DNA from: Streptomyces bobili
GTDB taxonomy: Bacteria; Actinomycetota; Actinomycetes; Streptomycetales; Streptomycetaceae
Assembly: GCF_002154575.1 (NCBI RefSeq)
Contig: NZ_MUBA01000211.1
Coordinates: forward strand, 1-45,193
Reading direction: 5' to 3'
Length of the DNA stretch: 45,193 nt
The position numbers and the translations under genes are program-made. Below are positions 32,258 through 41,032 of this stretch, piece after piece. Position 1 is the stretch's first letter. Each line of letters starts with the position of its first letter. The notes beneath the pieces were generated by a model, which had not been told where the DNA came from, did not search any database, and worked only from the letters and a program-made list of their open reading frames with translations.

Positions 32258-33598
32258 TCACCGGCTCTTCTTGAGATACATCAGCACCCGCTCTTCGAAT
32301 TCACCCAGAGCTTTTTCTGCAGCGGAAGCAGAAAATAGTCGAGCATCCACTTCGAGGGACAGGCGAAATACGCCTGCCGGGCCCTTTCCCGAGTCGATCT
32401 TCAACGCACGCCCGTTCTGATGCACCCGGAAGTGCGGATGTTCAAAAGTGCTGAGCTTCAAAAGGGATTCGAGATCGTCCCTTCGCGTGGCGGGCTGCGC
32501 CGACGGATTGATCGTGGCGCTGTATCCGTCATTGAGGGAAACCCCGATCATCGCCCTGTCCGGCCATCCTGTTTCTCGGCACACGGCATCGAAATCCGTG
32601 GGATCGCACGCGGCGAAGAGCTGTCCGCGCATCATCATTCTCGCCGCGTCCCTGATGCACTCGTCAACCGTCCGCCCACGCGTTTTCAGGCTGATCGGTA
32701 TGGATCGTGAATACATCCCCAACGCGGATCGTTCCGCTTGGGAGCGGCGGGTCGAGACAATCATGTTGAAATGAGGTGGAATTCCCGCGAAGCCCTCGAA
32801 AGTCAAGGCTGCGAGATGGCAGAGAACATGCGCGACGCTCACCTGATGACGCTCTGCGATAATCGGAAGTGCCGCGCCGAGGAACGGCGAGTCCAGGGAG
32901 ACCTTGGAAAAGTTGAGTGCGCTTCCGCTCCTCGCCGCGGCCACATGGGACAACCATGCGTCGGGGGCGGGTGCCTTCAGTTCGAATCTCCAATATTCCA
33001 TAGCCTTTTTGTTGCGCCGCCGTCTGGCTTCCGACGACTCAAGGGCCACCTGATCGGCGGGCTGGTGTATCGGGCCGGCCGGGGTCCCTTCTCCGGAGAT
33101 GACACTTCGAAAGTAGCGCTTCAGGTGTACAGCACCCGCCAAATCAGTGACGATGTGGTCGAGGAACACGTGGAGCCGGACTGGTTCCCCTTCACTTCCG
33201 AGCCCGATGGCCAAGCATGCAGGCGGATGTCCATGAAGATCAAAATTGTGCGTGCGCATTGACTCGTCAATGCTTTCCGGGAGTACCGGGGAATCCTTTT
33301 CCGCAGTGTAGAAATAGACGGGTATGTGCGCCTGGCGCTCAACCACCTGCACTGGTACGGATCTACCGGTGAGCTCGTATCGGGTCCGCAGAGTGTCGAA
33401 CCTTCCGACTATGTCTGCCAGCACCTCCAGAGCACCCGTGAGAGACATGCCGGACGGAAAATCGAGAGAAAATATCATGTTCCCTCTTCGCCTGTCCGGA
33501 CTTTCTGGAGGAAACTCGTTCCACCACCACCGCTGCCCCCAGGTGAAGGGCAGGGTGTCCGGTTCGCCCCGCACCGTCAGTGTCGTCATTTCCTTCAT
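32258..33598 (-). CDS. Free-standing NRPS condensation-domain protein
   Basis: The ATG at 33598 (446 residues) is best spaced from AGGAGG; an ATG at 33607 is too close to it. The protein fits the chloramphenicol-acetyltransferase-like condensation fold: FTWGQRWWWNEFP (C1-like), FLDHIVTDLAGAVHLKRYF at about 145-163 (C3), MIVSTRRSQAE and MIGVSLNDG later. The C3 motif H-H-x-x-x-D is D147-H-I-V-T-D152, so the second, catalytic His is kept and the first is Asp. It probably joins an acyl group on the carrier protein encoded two genes upstream to an amine or alcohol. Base composition looks lower in GC than its neighbours. A 92-bp gap separates it from the upstream gene. Confidence 0.85.
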   Translation of the reverse strand: MKEMTTLTVRGEPDTLPFTWGQRWWWNEFPPESPDRRRGNMIFSLDFPSGMSLTGALEVLADIVGRFDTLRTRYELTGRSVPVQVVERQAHIPVYFYTAEKDSPVLPESIDESMRTHNFDLHGHPPACLAIGLGSEGEPVRLHVFLDHIVTDLAGAVHLKRYFRSVISGEGTPAGPIHQPADQVALESSEARRRRNKKAMEYWRFELKAPAPDAWLSHVAAARSGSALNFSKVSLDSPFLGAALPIIAERHQVSVAHVLCHLAALTFEGFAGIPPHFNMIVSTRRSQAERSALGMYSRSIPISLKTRGRTVDECIRDAARMMMRGQLFAACDPTDFDAVCRETGWPDRAMIGVSLNDGYSATINPSAQPATRRDDLESLLKLSTFEHPHFRVHQNGRALKIDSGKGPAGVFRLSLEVDARLFSASAAEKALGEFEERVLMYLKKSR

Positions 33599-33690
33599 GT
33601 CCGGCATACCCTCCTGAGCATCGCGTCCCCTGGTCCGGCAGAGGCCCCTTCCGCGTCGAGCCGAACTCCCGCAGTCCTTGGCACGATCAT

Positions 33691-35115
33691 TCAGCTCAGC
33701 GAGTGGTACCTCACCTTGCCGGACGGTGTTCTCGGGAGATGCGCGACGGTTCGCAGCTTCAGGCAGCCCGGTGGAATTCCCAGACCAGCCAGGCCCCAGG
33801 CACGCAGCCGCTTCAGAGACTCGGGTCCTCCCTCGACATGGAGGTGGACCTGATCGGGTTCCGTGAGCACGGCAGCCGCGGCCGTCCCGCCGAGAGCGGA
33901 CACCGCGGCGGCCTCGACAGCGTCCAGATTGACCTTTTCACCCAGTACCTTGACCTGGCGATCGACGCGGCCCTCCAGATACAACACGCCGTCTTGCAGT
34001 CGGCCTACGTCACCCGTTCCCAGTTCCCCACCGCAGAGGTCGGACAGGGCGAGGTCGTCACGCGTGACGGCATAGCCGAGCATGACGTTGGGTCCCTTGT
34101 AGTACACCTCGCCCCGCCGGCCGGGGCCGACCTCGAGTCCGTCCGGTCCGCGGATCTCGATCCGCCCACCCGCTATCGGAACTCCGACACTTCCTTCGTG
34201 CTCGGCCGCCAACTCCGGGTCCAGGCAGGTCATCCGCGCGGTCGCCTCGGTCTGGCCATACATGTAGAAGACGGATCCCTGCGGACCGACCGCTTCACGG
34301 AGCCGTCGCAACGAGTCGGCCTGCAAGGAACCACCGGCCACCAGCAGCGATCTCAGCACGGACAGCCGTGCCTTCGATTCCGGATCCTGCAGCATGAAAC
34401 GCACCGTGGACGGAACCATCCCCGTGGACGTCACGCCCCAGCGCTCGACATCCGTCCAGAAGCGGTCCATGGTCGGCGATGCCGTGGTCAGGCCCACGGC
34501 GGCGCCCGCCACGAGATGAGAATGGAACATGGACAGACCGAAGCTGTAGTCCAGGCGCAGTGACGTCGCGACAAGGTCCGATCCACGGATGTCTGTCGCA
34601 GCGACGATACCTGCGGCATTACTCACGAGGTTGTCGTAGGAGAGCCGTACCAGTTTGCCCTCGGATGTGGAGCCGGAGGTGCGGGCGACCAGGGCCAGAT
34701 CCTCAGCGAGCGCGGCCGGATCGGCGTCGATGGCCCACCGGGCCACCCCGCCGTGAGGAACCTCCCGCACCTGGCGCTGATAGTGCGGCGAAGCTTCGGC
34801 CGCTCTGACACATGAGGGCCCCATGAGCACATCCGGGCGAAGTCGCTCGATCAGCCTGGGCGCGTCACCCTGACCCGCGGCTTCCATCAGCATCACCGCA
34901 TGGCCGGCACGCAGCGCAGCCACATAGGCCAGAGCCCCCGACAAGGAACGGGGGTTGTCCACCATCACGAGCTGCTTCGTGCCATCGCCCAGGAATCGGG
35001 CGATGCCATCGGCCATCTCCCGTGCCTGCCCGCGGGTGAGAACCCGCGTGCCATCGACAAGAGCCGCCGCGTCGTACTCGCCGGCTGCCAGCAGGTCGAA
35101 GGCAACGGACGTCAT
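33691..35115 (-). CDS. Adenylate-forming enzyme (second free-standing A domain)
   Basis: A 474-residue AMP-binding enzyme. Core motifs are seen in order: LVARTSGSTSEGKLVRLSY (A3, about 145-163), YMYGQTEATARM (A5), GTGDVGRLQDGVLYLEGRVD (A7/A8), KVLGEKVNLDAVE and a closing RTPSGKVRY with the catalytic Lys. It lacks a fused carrier domain. Its ATG overlaps the stop of the carrier-protein gene (35112-35115), so the two are produced together and this enzyme very likely loads that carrier. Substrate cannot be read with confidence from the pocket residues. Confidence 0.9.
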   Translation of the reverse strand: MTSVAFDLLAAGEYDAAALVDGTRVLTRGQAREMADGIARFLGDGTKQLVMVDNPRSLSGALAYVAALRAGHAVMLMEAAGQGDAPRLIERLRPDVLMGPSCVRAAEASPHYQRQVREVPHGGVARWAIDADPAALAEDLALVARTSGSTSEGKLVRLSYDNLVSNAAGIVAATDIRGSDLVATSLRLDYSFGLSMFHSHLVAGAAVGLTTASPTMDRFWTDVERWGVTSTGMVPSTVRFMLQDPESKARLSVLRSLLVAGGSLQADSLRRLREAVGPQGSVFYMYGQTEATARMTCLDPELAAEHEGSVGVPIAGGRIEIRGPDGLEVGPGRRGEVYYKGPNVMLGYAVTRDDLALSDLCGGELGTGDVGRLQDGVLYLEGRVDRQVKVLGEKVNLDAVEAAAVSALGGTAAAAVLTEPDQVHLHVEGGPESLKRLRAWGLAGLGIPPGCLKLRTVAHLPRTPSGKVRYHSLS

Positions 35116-35597
35116 CGTCCCGCCTCGACGTCCGCGGCAAGGGCGGCGAGGGAGTCGACCCGGAAGACATCCACGGGCTCGATCTCCACATCCCAGATGT
35201 CGGCGATGGCCTCACTCAACTCAAGGCAGAGCAACGAATCGCCCCCCAGGTCCTTGATGTCGTCGGTCATGCTCAGTACCGCGGTATCGGGCAGGGTGAG
35301 GTGGATCCTCTCCGCCAACTGCGACTCCACCGGCCCTTCGGGGGTCCGCATCCGGTGGAACTTCCTGGCGGCCACCACCTCGTCGCTGACGGCGTCGTCC
35401 TCCAGGCCTTCTCCCGAATGAAGGACCGTGAAGACGAATCGGTGCGGCGGTGCCTCAAGCAGCTCGCTCAACACGGCGCGCACTTCCGGCACGGACATGA
35501 AGGAGCGGGGCGCCACCGCGACGACACAAGCACTGTCTGCCGTACGGCGGTAAATCCCTTGGAAGTGCGGGTTCTCAGGAATCGCTTGCACGGTCAC
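35112..35597 (-). CDS. Peptidyl/acyl carrier protein with N-terminal extension
   Basis: This 161-residue protein starts at GTG 35597, overlapping the upstream A-domain stop (GTGA). Residues about 90-158 are a carrier domain with the phosphopantetheine Ser in DIKDLGGDSLLCLELSEAI (Ser121). The first 85 residues (SACVVAVAPRSFMSVPEVRA, LLEAPPHRFVFTVLHSGEG) look like the C-terminal subdomain of an adenylating enzyme rather than a carrier, suggesting descent from a broken A-PCP protein. It sits between two A-domain genes and is the only carrier in the operon, so it is the likely hub for assembly. Confidence 0.88.
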   Translation of the reverse strand: MTVQAIPENPHFQGIYRRTADSACVVAVAPRSFMSVPEVRAVLSELLEAPPHRFVFTVLHSGEGLEDDAVSDEVVAARKFHRMRTPEGPVESQLAERIHLTLPDTAVLSMTDDIKDLGGDSLLCLELSEAIADIWDVEIEPVDVFRVDSLAALAADVEAGR

Positions 35598-37066
35598 TGC
35601 TCTTCTCCCTTGCGAGGTACATCTGCCGCGAAGTACATCTGCGCCATTTCCGAGATCACGGTGCGGTTGACCTTGCCCGACGGTGACCGGGGAACAGCCT
35701 CTACTTCGATGATTCTGCGAGGAACGGCGGCGGGCGGCAGTACCCGTCGCAGCGCGGGAATCAACTCGTTCGGCTCGGCGTCGGAACCGTGGGAGTCGCG
35801 CACCACGAAGCAGACGACACGCTGTCCCGTCACGTGATTGGACACTGCCGCCGCAGCCGCGTCCTGGATTCCGGGGACGTCGAGCAGCGCCTCCTCGATG
35901 TCCGTAGCCAGGACAGTGGTCCCGCCGACCGTGATCCGCAGCTGAGGCCTCGGCTCGAGATAGAGATAGCCGTCCGTGTCGAGCCGGCCCTGGTCGCCGA
36001 TACTGACGTGCCCGTCACTGGTCCACGTGACGACGTCTCGTTGTCCGACGTGCAGCGGTCGCGCCGATGTTCCGCTCTTGAAGTAGACGTCACCCAGTAC
36101 GCCGGGCGCCGCCGGGCGGCCGAAGGAGTCCATGACGCTCACCGAGGTGTAGAAGCCCCTGCCGACTGTGCCTGGACGCTCCTCCCATTCATCTCCTCGA
36201 GCCACCGTGGTCCCGATTCCCTCGGAGGCTCCGAACACTTCGTACACGTTCTCGGCACCGAGCGTGGAGTGCCAGAACCGTTTGACCGGCGTCGAGCACG
36301 CCGCACTCATGTGGACGACGGTCCTGAGGTCCGACGTACCCTTACCGTCCTGCAGTTGGCGTTGCATGATCCGCAGATGAAGTGGAGTGGTGACGATCCA
36401 TTGGACGCTGTCCCGGCGGATGTGGTGCAACACCTGGGCCGGGTCGGGCTTCTCGAACACGTGGACCTGCGTGTGATAGTTCAGCGCGTCCAACAGCATG
36501 CTCAGGTGGGCGGCGTGACGAATCGAACCGGCAAGAGAAGCGCGTTTCCCGTCCTTCAGCCCCAGTGCACTCGCCAGGCTCAACCGACGATTCCGGCCCA
36601 GGGTGCGGCGCATGCTGGTGTTCACCGCGTAACGGATCCGGCCGCTGGTGCCTCCGGTTCTGAGCAGGAGGGCATGGCTCGGCAGTACCTCGCGCCGGGC
36701 GGGCTCGTCTCGTGGCTGCCGTTCTTGTCCGAGCGCACCGGCCGTCAACCCCAGGCGGGCCAGTTGAGCGATCGCCGCGGAGGTGTCATCGTCCGGTACG
36801 GCCACCGGATTTGGCAGTCCGAGGGCTGCCAGGAGTTCCAGCAGGAAACGCTCGAAGGACGCTTTCCCGTTTGGCAGGAGGCAGATGGAATCGTCGGAGG
36901 CCACCTCCTGGCGCAGCTCCTCTCGGATCTGCGCCAAGCGCGCTCGGAGATCATCCCGTTCGACGAAGTGCGTGCTGCCGTCGCGTGCGTGGAGAACGAG
37001 AGACGCGGCGGGCATCCACTCGCCGGCCGACCGGCCTGTGTTCCGTGCAGTGGTCAACGTCGTCAC
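35594..37066 (-). CDS. Adenylate-forming enzyme (first free-standing A domain)
   Basis: A 490-residue AMP-binding enzyme. It has LLLRTGGTSGRIRYAV at about 133-148 (an A3 loop lacking the usual P-K ending), VYEVFGASEGIGTT (A5), HVSIGDQGRLDTDGYLYLEP (A7) and RSPSGKVNR with the closing Lys. The divergent A3 and the V-F-G-A-S-E-G phrase bring it closer to aryl-acid or acyl-CoA-ligase-like enzymes than to standard amino-acid A domains. Its start overlaps the exporter stop (37063-37066). With the second A-domain enzyme it suggests two building blocks are activated. Substrates remain open. Confidence 0.88.
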   Translation of the reverse strand: MTTLTTARNTGRSAGEWMPAASLVLHARDGSTHFVERDDLRARLAQIREELRQEVASDDSICLLPNGKASFERFLLELLAALGLPNPVAVPDDDTSAAIAQLARLGLTAGALGQERQPRDEPARREVLPSHALLLRTGGTSGRIRYAVNTSMRRTLGRNRRLSLASALGLKDGKRASLAGSIRHAAHLSMLLDALNYHTQVHVFEKPDPAQVLHHIRRDSVQWIVTTPLHLRIMQRQLQDGKGTSDLRTVVHMSAACSTPVKRFWHSTLGAENVYEVFGASEGIGTTVARGDEWEERPGTVGRGFYTSVSVMDSFGRPAAPGVLGDVYFKSGTSARPLHVGQRDVVTWTSDGHVSIGDQGRLDTDGYLYLEPRPQLRITVGGTTVLATDIEEALLDVPGIQDAAAAAVSNHVTGQRVVCFVVRDSHGSDAEPNELIPALRRVLPPAAVPRRIIEVEAVPRSPSGKVNRTVISEMAQMYFAADVPRKGEEQ

Positions 37067-38298
37067 CGCGCTTCCGGCTCGAGCATGGATCGGTCACGGT
37101 AGAGAACCAGGATTCCGACAGCCACGGCCGCGACGGCACCGGCACAGATGGCGAAGATGTGCTGCCATGAGGTGTGCGTCATCATCAGTCCTGCGATGGC
37201 CGCCCCGATCACCCGACCCGTGCGCGTCACCATCCGGTAGGCGGCGGTCGTACGACCCAACAGATGGCCCGCGGTGGCGAGTTGCCGAGCCGTGATGGAG
37301 ACGGTGTTCCACAGCAGCCCGGCGGAACCGCCCAGGACGAGACAGGCGAGGATCGCGTACCAACTCGATGTCAGAGCGGGAACGACGAACCAGACGACCC
37401 AGACGGCCAGGCTCATGGACAACACGGTGCGCAAGGGAAACGTCCGCGTCACGTGCTGCACCAGTTGGTTGCCGACGAGCGCTCCCGCTGTGCCGGCCAG
37501 GAGCAGCACCGAGTAGCCGAGACTTGAGGCGCCCAGTCCGTTGTCGGCCAGTGCGAAGGCCGTGAAGGACGTCTGCCAGACGTACCAGATGGCCGAGACC
37601 GTGAAACTCAGAGCAGCCAGCGTCAAAAGCGTGCGCTGACGGTAGATGTGGCGGAATCCGTCCAACCCCACTGTCACCATGGTCTGTACGCGCATGGGTT
37701 CATCACGCAGGGCGGGTGTTTCCGGTAGCCCCAGCGTGACGATCAGAGTGATCAGGGCGAACATCGCCAGAGCGATCGTGGCACCCGACTGGCTCCAGGT
37801 CAGCAGCGCCCCGCCCACCAACGGTCCGACGAAACCGCCGTACAGCTGGGATACCTTGGCGATCTCCGTGTTGGCGGAGACGAGCTGGTCCGGCTTCGAC
37901 ACCAGCTGCGGCACGAGCGACTGGCGGGCGATCTCCGAAGCCACGGCACAGCTGCCCAACCCGAAGGCCACGACCGCCACGAGCCCCGGCGCGGGACTGC
38001 CGAACAGGTACAGGGCGGCGAGCAGTGCGGCGAGCCCCGTGCGTACGACGGCCGCGATCCTCAGCAGACGCGTGCGCGACATGTGGTCGGCGAGGTATCC
38101 GATCGGGAGCGACGCCAGTGCCCAGGGTGCCGTAACCGCCACGAAGACCGCCGCCACACCGTACTTCCCGGTGGACTGCTCCGCGAGAACGGGAAGGACC
38201 AGGGCGAACGCACCGTCTTCCAGGCTCGATGCCGTGCTGGTCCTGCGCAGCACCTTGACGGGGCTCGGCGTCTTCTTCTCGACAGAGGAACGCATCAC
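37063..38298 (-). CDS. MFS exporter of the biosynthetic operon
   Basis: This 411-residue membrane protein has the 12-helix MFS_3 (EntS-like) pattern: FVAVTAPWALASLPIGYLAD with the loop HMSRTRLLRI, a central cytoplasmic segment with GLDGFRHIYRQR, and YRMVTRTGRVIGAAIAGLMM near the end. It starts at GTG 38298 or ATG 38295; both overlap the upstream stop. Located within the operon, it probably secretes the product and may give self-protection. Confidence 0.9.
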   Translation of the reverse strand: MMRSSVEKKTPSPVKVLRRTSTASSLEDGAFALVLPVLAEQSTGKYGVAAVFVAVTAPWALASLPIGYLADHMSRTRLLRIAAVVRTGLAALLAALYLFGSPAPGLVAVVAFGLGSCAVASEIARQSLVPQLVSKPDQLVSANTEIAKVSQLYGGFVGPLVGGALLTWSQSGATIALAMFALITLIVTLGLPETPALRDEPMRVQTMVTVGLDGFRHIYRQRTLLTLAALSFTVSAIWYVWQTSFTAFALADNGLGASSLGYSVLLLAGTAGALVGNQLVQHVTRTFPLRTVLSMSLAVWVVWFVVPALTSSWYAILACLVLGGSAGLLWNTVSITARQLATAGHLLGRTTAAYRMVTRTGRVIGAAIAGLMMTHTSWQHIFAICAGAVAAVAVGILVLYRDRSMLEPEAR

Positions 38299-38867
38299 CG
38301 GCCCCCCTGCACATCCGCGTGATGTCCCGGCATTTCCTGCATCAGTGCGGCCATCGGATGCTGGTAGACCTCACGGTCGGGGCGGGTGCGCGCCGCCCAC
38401 GACAACGGATCGGCGAGGCGGGCGTCGTACGGGGACCGGTGCCATGGCGAACGGCGCGGCAGGCGATCACTGGTCTCCAGGCGAGTCCGCAGGCGAAGTG
38501 CTGCGCTTCGCCATTGGGCGGGCGTCACCTCGCCCGCCGCCAGGATCGTGTCGAGCGCCCGCTGGACGCTCGCCAGGCTCGTCGGCTCGGACCGCGCGGA
38601 GGAGGTGAACGTCAGCGCCAGGACACCGTCGCCGGGCGTACTCGGGAGCAGCGCCAGGTGAACTCGGAACAGTGTGCCGTTGAGCCGGCCCGCACGCATC
38701 AGGGGACTTGAGAAGCCCCCCGCGAAGCACTCGCACAGGCACAGCCACGACAGCACATCGTCGCAGGAGGCGACTCGCACGGACGTGGTGGCAGAGAAGT
38801 GCGAGGGCCGCCGGACGAGGTCCATGGTCGTGCCCCAGCGGTTCAGGCGTGTCACGGGCTTTGGCAT
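38295..38867 (-). CDS. M16-like peptidase, C-terminal-half protein
   Basis: Its ATG (38867) directly abuts the stop of the upstream M16 gene (TAGATG). The 190 residues lack the zinc motif and resemble the C-terminal, non-catalytic half of M16 peptidases: ECFAGGFSSPLMRAGRLNGT aligns with the F-G-G-x-x-S-S-x-L-x-x-x-x-R region, followed by LALTFTSSARSEP and ITAGEVTP-like ILAAGEVTPAQWRSAALRLR. The two proteins probably assemble as one two-part protease, as in two-subunit M16B enzymes. It may take part in leader cutting. Confidence 0.65.
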   Translation of the reverse strand: MPKPVTRLNRWGTTMDLVRRPSHFSATTSVRVASCDDVLSWLCLCECFAGGFSSPLMRAGRLNGTLFRVHLALLPSTPGDGVLALTFTSSARSEPTSLASVQRALDTILAAGEVTPAQWRSAALRLRTRLETSDRLPRRSPWHRSPYDARLADPLSWAARTRPDREVYQHPMAALMQEMPGHHADVQGGR

Positions 38868-39977
38868 CTAGGCCCCCGCCAGCATGGCAGCCGCGGACGC
38901 GCTGCGCTCGACGAGAGCGGAGTCGAGGGGGGCGAAGGGAATGCCCAGTCGCCCCCCGGACAGCATCCAGGCCATCGACCGCGCGCACGCCGAGGGTGAC
39001 GTGACGCGGGCGGCCCACTCCTGCGACAGCCGCTCGCGAGCCCAGTTCATGGCGCTCGGCTCCACCGAGGTCTCTCGAAGCTCGTGCAGTCGCCGTTCGA
39101 GCGCACCGAAGTCGGCGTCAGCGGGGACGGAAACGGTGACGGTCGTCGGGGCGTTCTCACTGAACCACTCGTCGAAGAGGCCGTAGCGTATGTCCGCGAC
39201 CGCTTGACCGTGCACCGCGGTCACCTCTCTCGCCACCAGCTTGGCTGCGATCAATGCGGCGCTCTGCCCGGCCAGGTCGTTGGTGTCCACCGGAAGGACG
39301 ATTTCGTCGCGAACTGTCCGGGGGTCGGTGTCGGGGCGCGGAACGTCGCGGGCGTCAGGCAGCGACCTGGCACCGAGCACCGATTCCATGTCCTCGGGAG
39401 CAACCAGTGCGGGATCGGCGACCACTGCGGCACTGCACCGCTCAAGACGCACGTTCTGCACGGCGAACGCCTTCCATGCCTCGTGGTGGACCGCCGGCCC
39501 CGCGAGCGCCGGGGCGACGACGGGGTCGTGGTCCACGCCGATCCCACCGCCGGGCGCGGGGATACACCAACGCCAGCGATCCGACCGGGGAGCGAGCCCG
39601 GTCTTCTCCAGCACTTCGTTGTGGATGATCTCCGCTTGCTGAAGGGCGGCATCGGCCGGACGGCGAAGGTCGGTGAGGTGGGCGACCATGGTCTCGGCGG
39701 CGCGCAGCAGGTGTCTTTGTGGTCCGCTGACGGTGACAGTGAGATGGTCCCGTCTGGTCTGCGCCTCCAGCAGGCAACCCTGTTCCTCGAATTGGGCGTA
39801 CGGGTGGGCGGCCCCGTCCCTCGGTGCCATGAGCAAGTGTTCGGTGAAGTGGGCGAGGCCGGGACGGTCGGCGCCTTCCGCCACGAAGCCGGCGGGAAAC
39901 GTCAGCGCGAACGCGCCGACGCTGCCGTCGTGGTCGTACCACCCCAGCCCCGGAGCCGCCTCTCGCATCCGGTGCAT
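38868..39977 (-). CDS. M16-family zinc metallopeptidase
   Basis: This 369-residue protein begins at ATG 39977, one base after the upstream stop. It has the inverted zinc motif H43-F-T-E46-H47 in GLAHFTEHLLMAP and the third ligand in EIIHNEVLEK (Glu121, 74 residues later, the usual spacing). The later part, with LRETSVEPSAMNWARERLSQ, matches an M16 second domain. Such enzymes mature RiPP precursors in several pathways (for example PqqF-like and TOMM-associated). It suggests that a peptide is cut here. The companion half-protein is encoded directly downstream. Confidence 0.88.
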   Translation of the reverse strand: MHRMREAAPGLGWYDHDGSVGAFALTFPAGFVAEGADRPGLAHFTEHLLMAPRDGAAHPYAQFEEQGCLLEAQTRRDHLTVTVSGPQRHLLRAAETMVAHLTDLRRPADAALQQAEIIHNEVLEKTGLAPRSDRWRWCIPAPGGGIGVDHDPVVAPALAGPAVHHEAWKAFAVQNVRLERCSAAVVADPALVAPEDMESVLGARSLPDARDVPRPDTDPRTVRDEIVLPVDTNDLAGQSAALIAAKLVAREVTAVHGQAVADIRYGLFDEWFSENAPTTVTVSVPADADFGALERRLHELRETSVEPSAMNWARERLSQEWAARVTSPSACARSMAWMLSGGRLGIPFAPLDSALVERSASAAAMLAGA

Positions 39978-39978
39978 C

Positions 39979-41031
39979 TCAACGCTCCGACAGGCTGATC
40001 AGGCCCCGCTGTGCGAGTTCACGGACCACGTCGAATGGCTTGCTCACACCGCTGACAGAGAGCAGGTCCTCCACCGCCATCTCGTCGGTCGCGCTGAGAC
40101 AGGCCAGGACCTGCGCGTGTTCGTCCGCCCCGTCCGGCAGGATGTTCACGAAGGAGCGCCGGGCGAAGAGCGTGGTGGTCCCGCTCGGTTCGGCCTCGCG
40201 GACGGCGTAGGGAAGGTTCACGTACGACGGTGCCACTCCCCTGCTCAGTCCTTCTTCGAGGAAGGTGCTCACGTCGGTGTCACTGATCTTGTGCGTCCGC
40301 TCGGCAAGTGCCGTGGCCGTGGCTCCGGGATCGCCCTCATCGATGGCTGCCAGCAGACCGGTGTCCTGTGAATGGGAGATCGTCCACGACAGCAGCTCCT
40401 GCACATTGGGCCGCGGTATGGCGAAGGTGATGTGCAGGGCCCCTTCAGCGCCGGTGGCCACGTCGTGGCTGGTGCCCTCCGGCAGGTACAGCACGTCGCC
40501 CGCGACCATGGTCAGTTGTGAGGTGTCGGCCCCGGTCCCCAAGGTCCAGTGCTTCTTCCCACGGCCCTGGACCACGAAGACGTCATGGGTGTCCTTGTGC
40601 GCGCCGAATCCGGGCGCTCCACGCAGCGACGCGTAGAGATTGGCCTGGACCCGTGTCGTGAAGATGCCGGCCAGAGCGCGGGCCACCTGATCGGCCCAGG
40701 GATTGATCAGGTCCAGCTGGTCGATCACAAGGGTCCCGCCGGTCGCGAGGGCCCGGTGCACTGCCTCGGGGACGATCCGGAGGAAGGTGCGTGAGCCACC
40801 CGCGACCGACCTGTGGAACAGCTCGTCGACGGACACGTCACCGCCGACGAGCCGCACTTGATCCGGACCGAGATTGCCGTACCGCAAGGACGTGTTCAGG
40901 TCGTTCCACGAATAGGTGTGATGGGACTGCAGGGCGGCGCTCCGGTGAAGCCACCTACGCCCCTTCGCCTCGGACAGCTCTGCTTTGCCAACGCCAAGAA
41001 CGGGCTCGACGTTGTCGTCCGTTACGAGCAT
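39979..41031 (-). CDS. JmjC/cupin-type Fe(II)/2-oxoglutarate oxygenase
   Basis: The 350-residue protein has a JmjC/cupin_4 core: GAPGFGAHKDTHDVFVVQGRGKKHW with the metal pair H145-x-D147, followed by LYLPEGTSHDVATGAEGALH with the distal His at 189, and TFAIPRPNVQELL. The layout is that of ribosomal-oxygenase-like hydroxylases, with a C-terminal winged-helix-like segment (SATDEMAVEDLLSVSGVSKP). It would hydroxylate a peptide or amino-acid side chain. It starts 2 bp before the SagB-type gene ends and lies between that gene and the protease. Confidence 0.88.
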   Translation of the reverse strand: MLVTDDNVEPVLGVGKAELSEAKGRRWLHRSAALQSHHTYSWNDLNTSLRYGNLGPDQVRLVGGDVSVDELFHRSVAGGSRTFLRIVPEAVHRALATGGTLVIDQLDLINPWADQVARALAGIFTTRVQANLYASLRGAPGFGAHKDTHDVFVVQGRGKKHWTLGTGADTSQLTMVAGDVLYLPEGTSHDVATGAEGALHITFAIPRPNVQELLSWTISHSQDTGLLAAIDEGDPGATATALAERTHKISDTDVSTFLEEGLSRGVAPSYVNLPYAVREAEPSGTTTLFARRSFVNILPDGADEHAQVLACLSATDEMAVEDLLSVSGVSKPFDVVRELAQRGLISLSER

Positions 41032-41032
41032 C

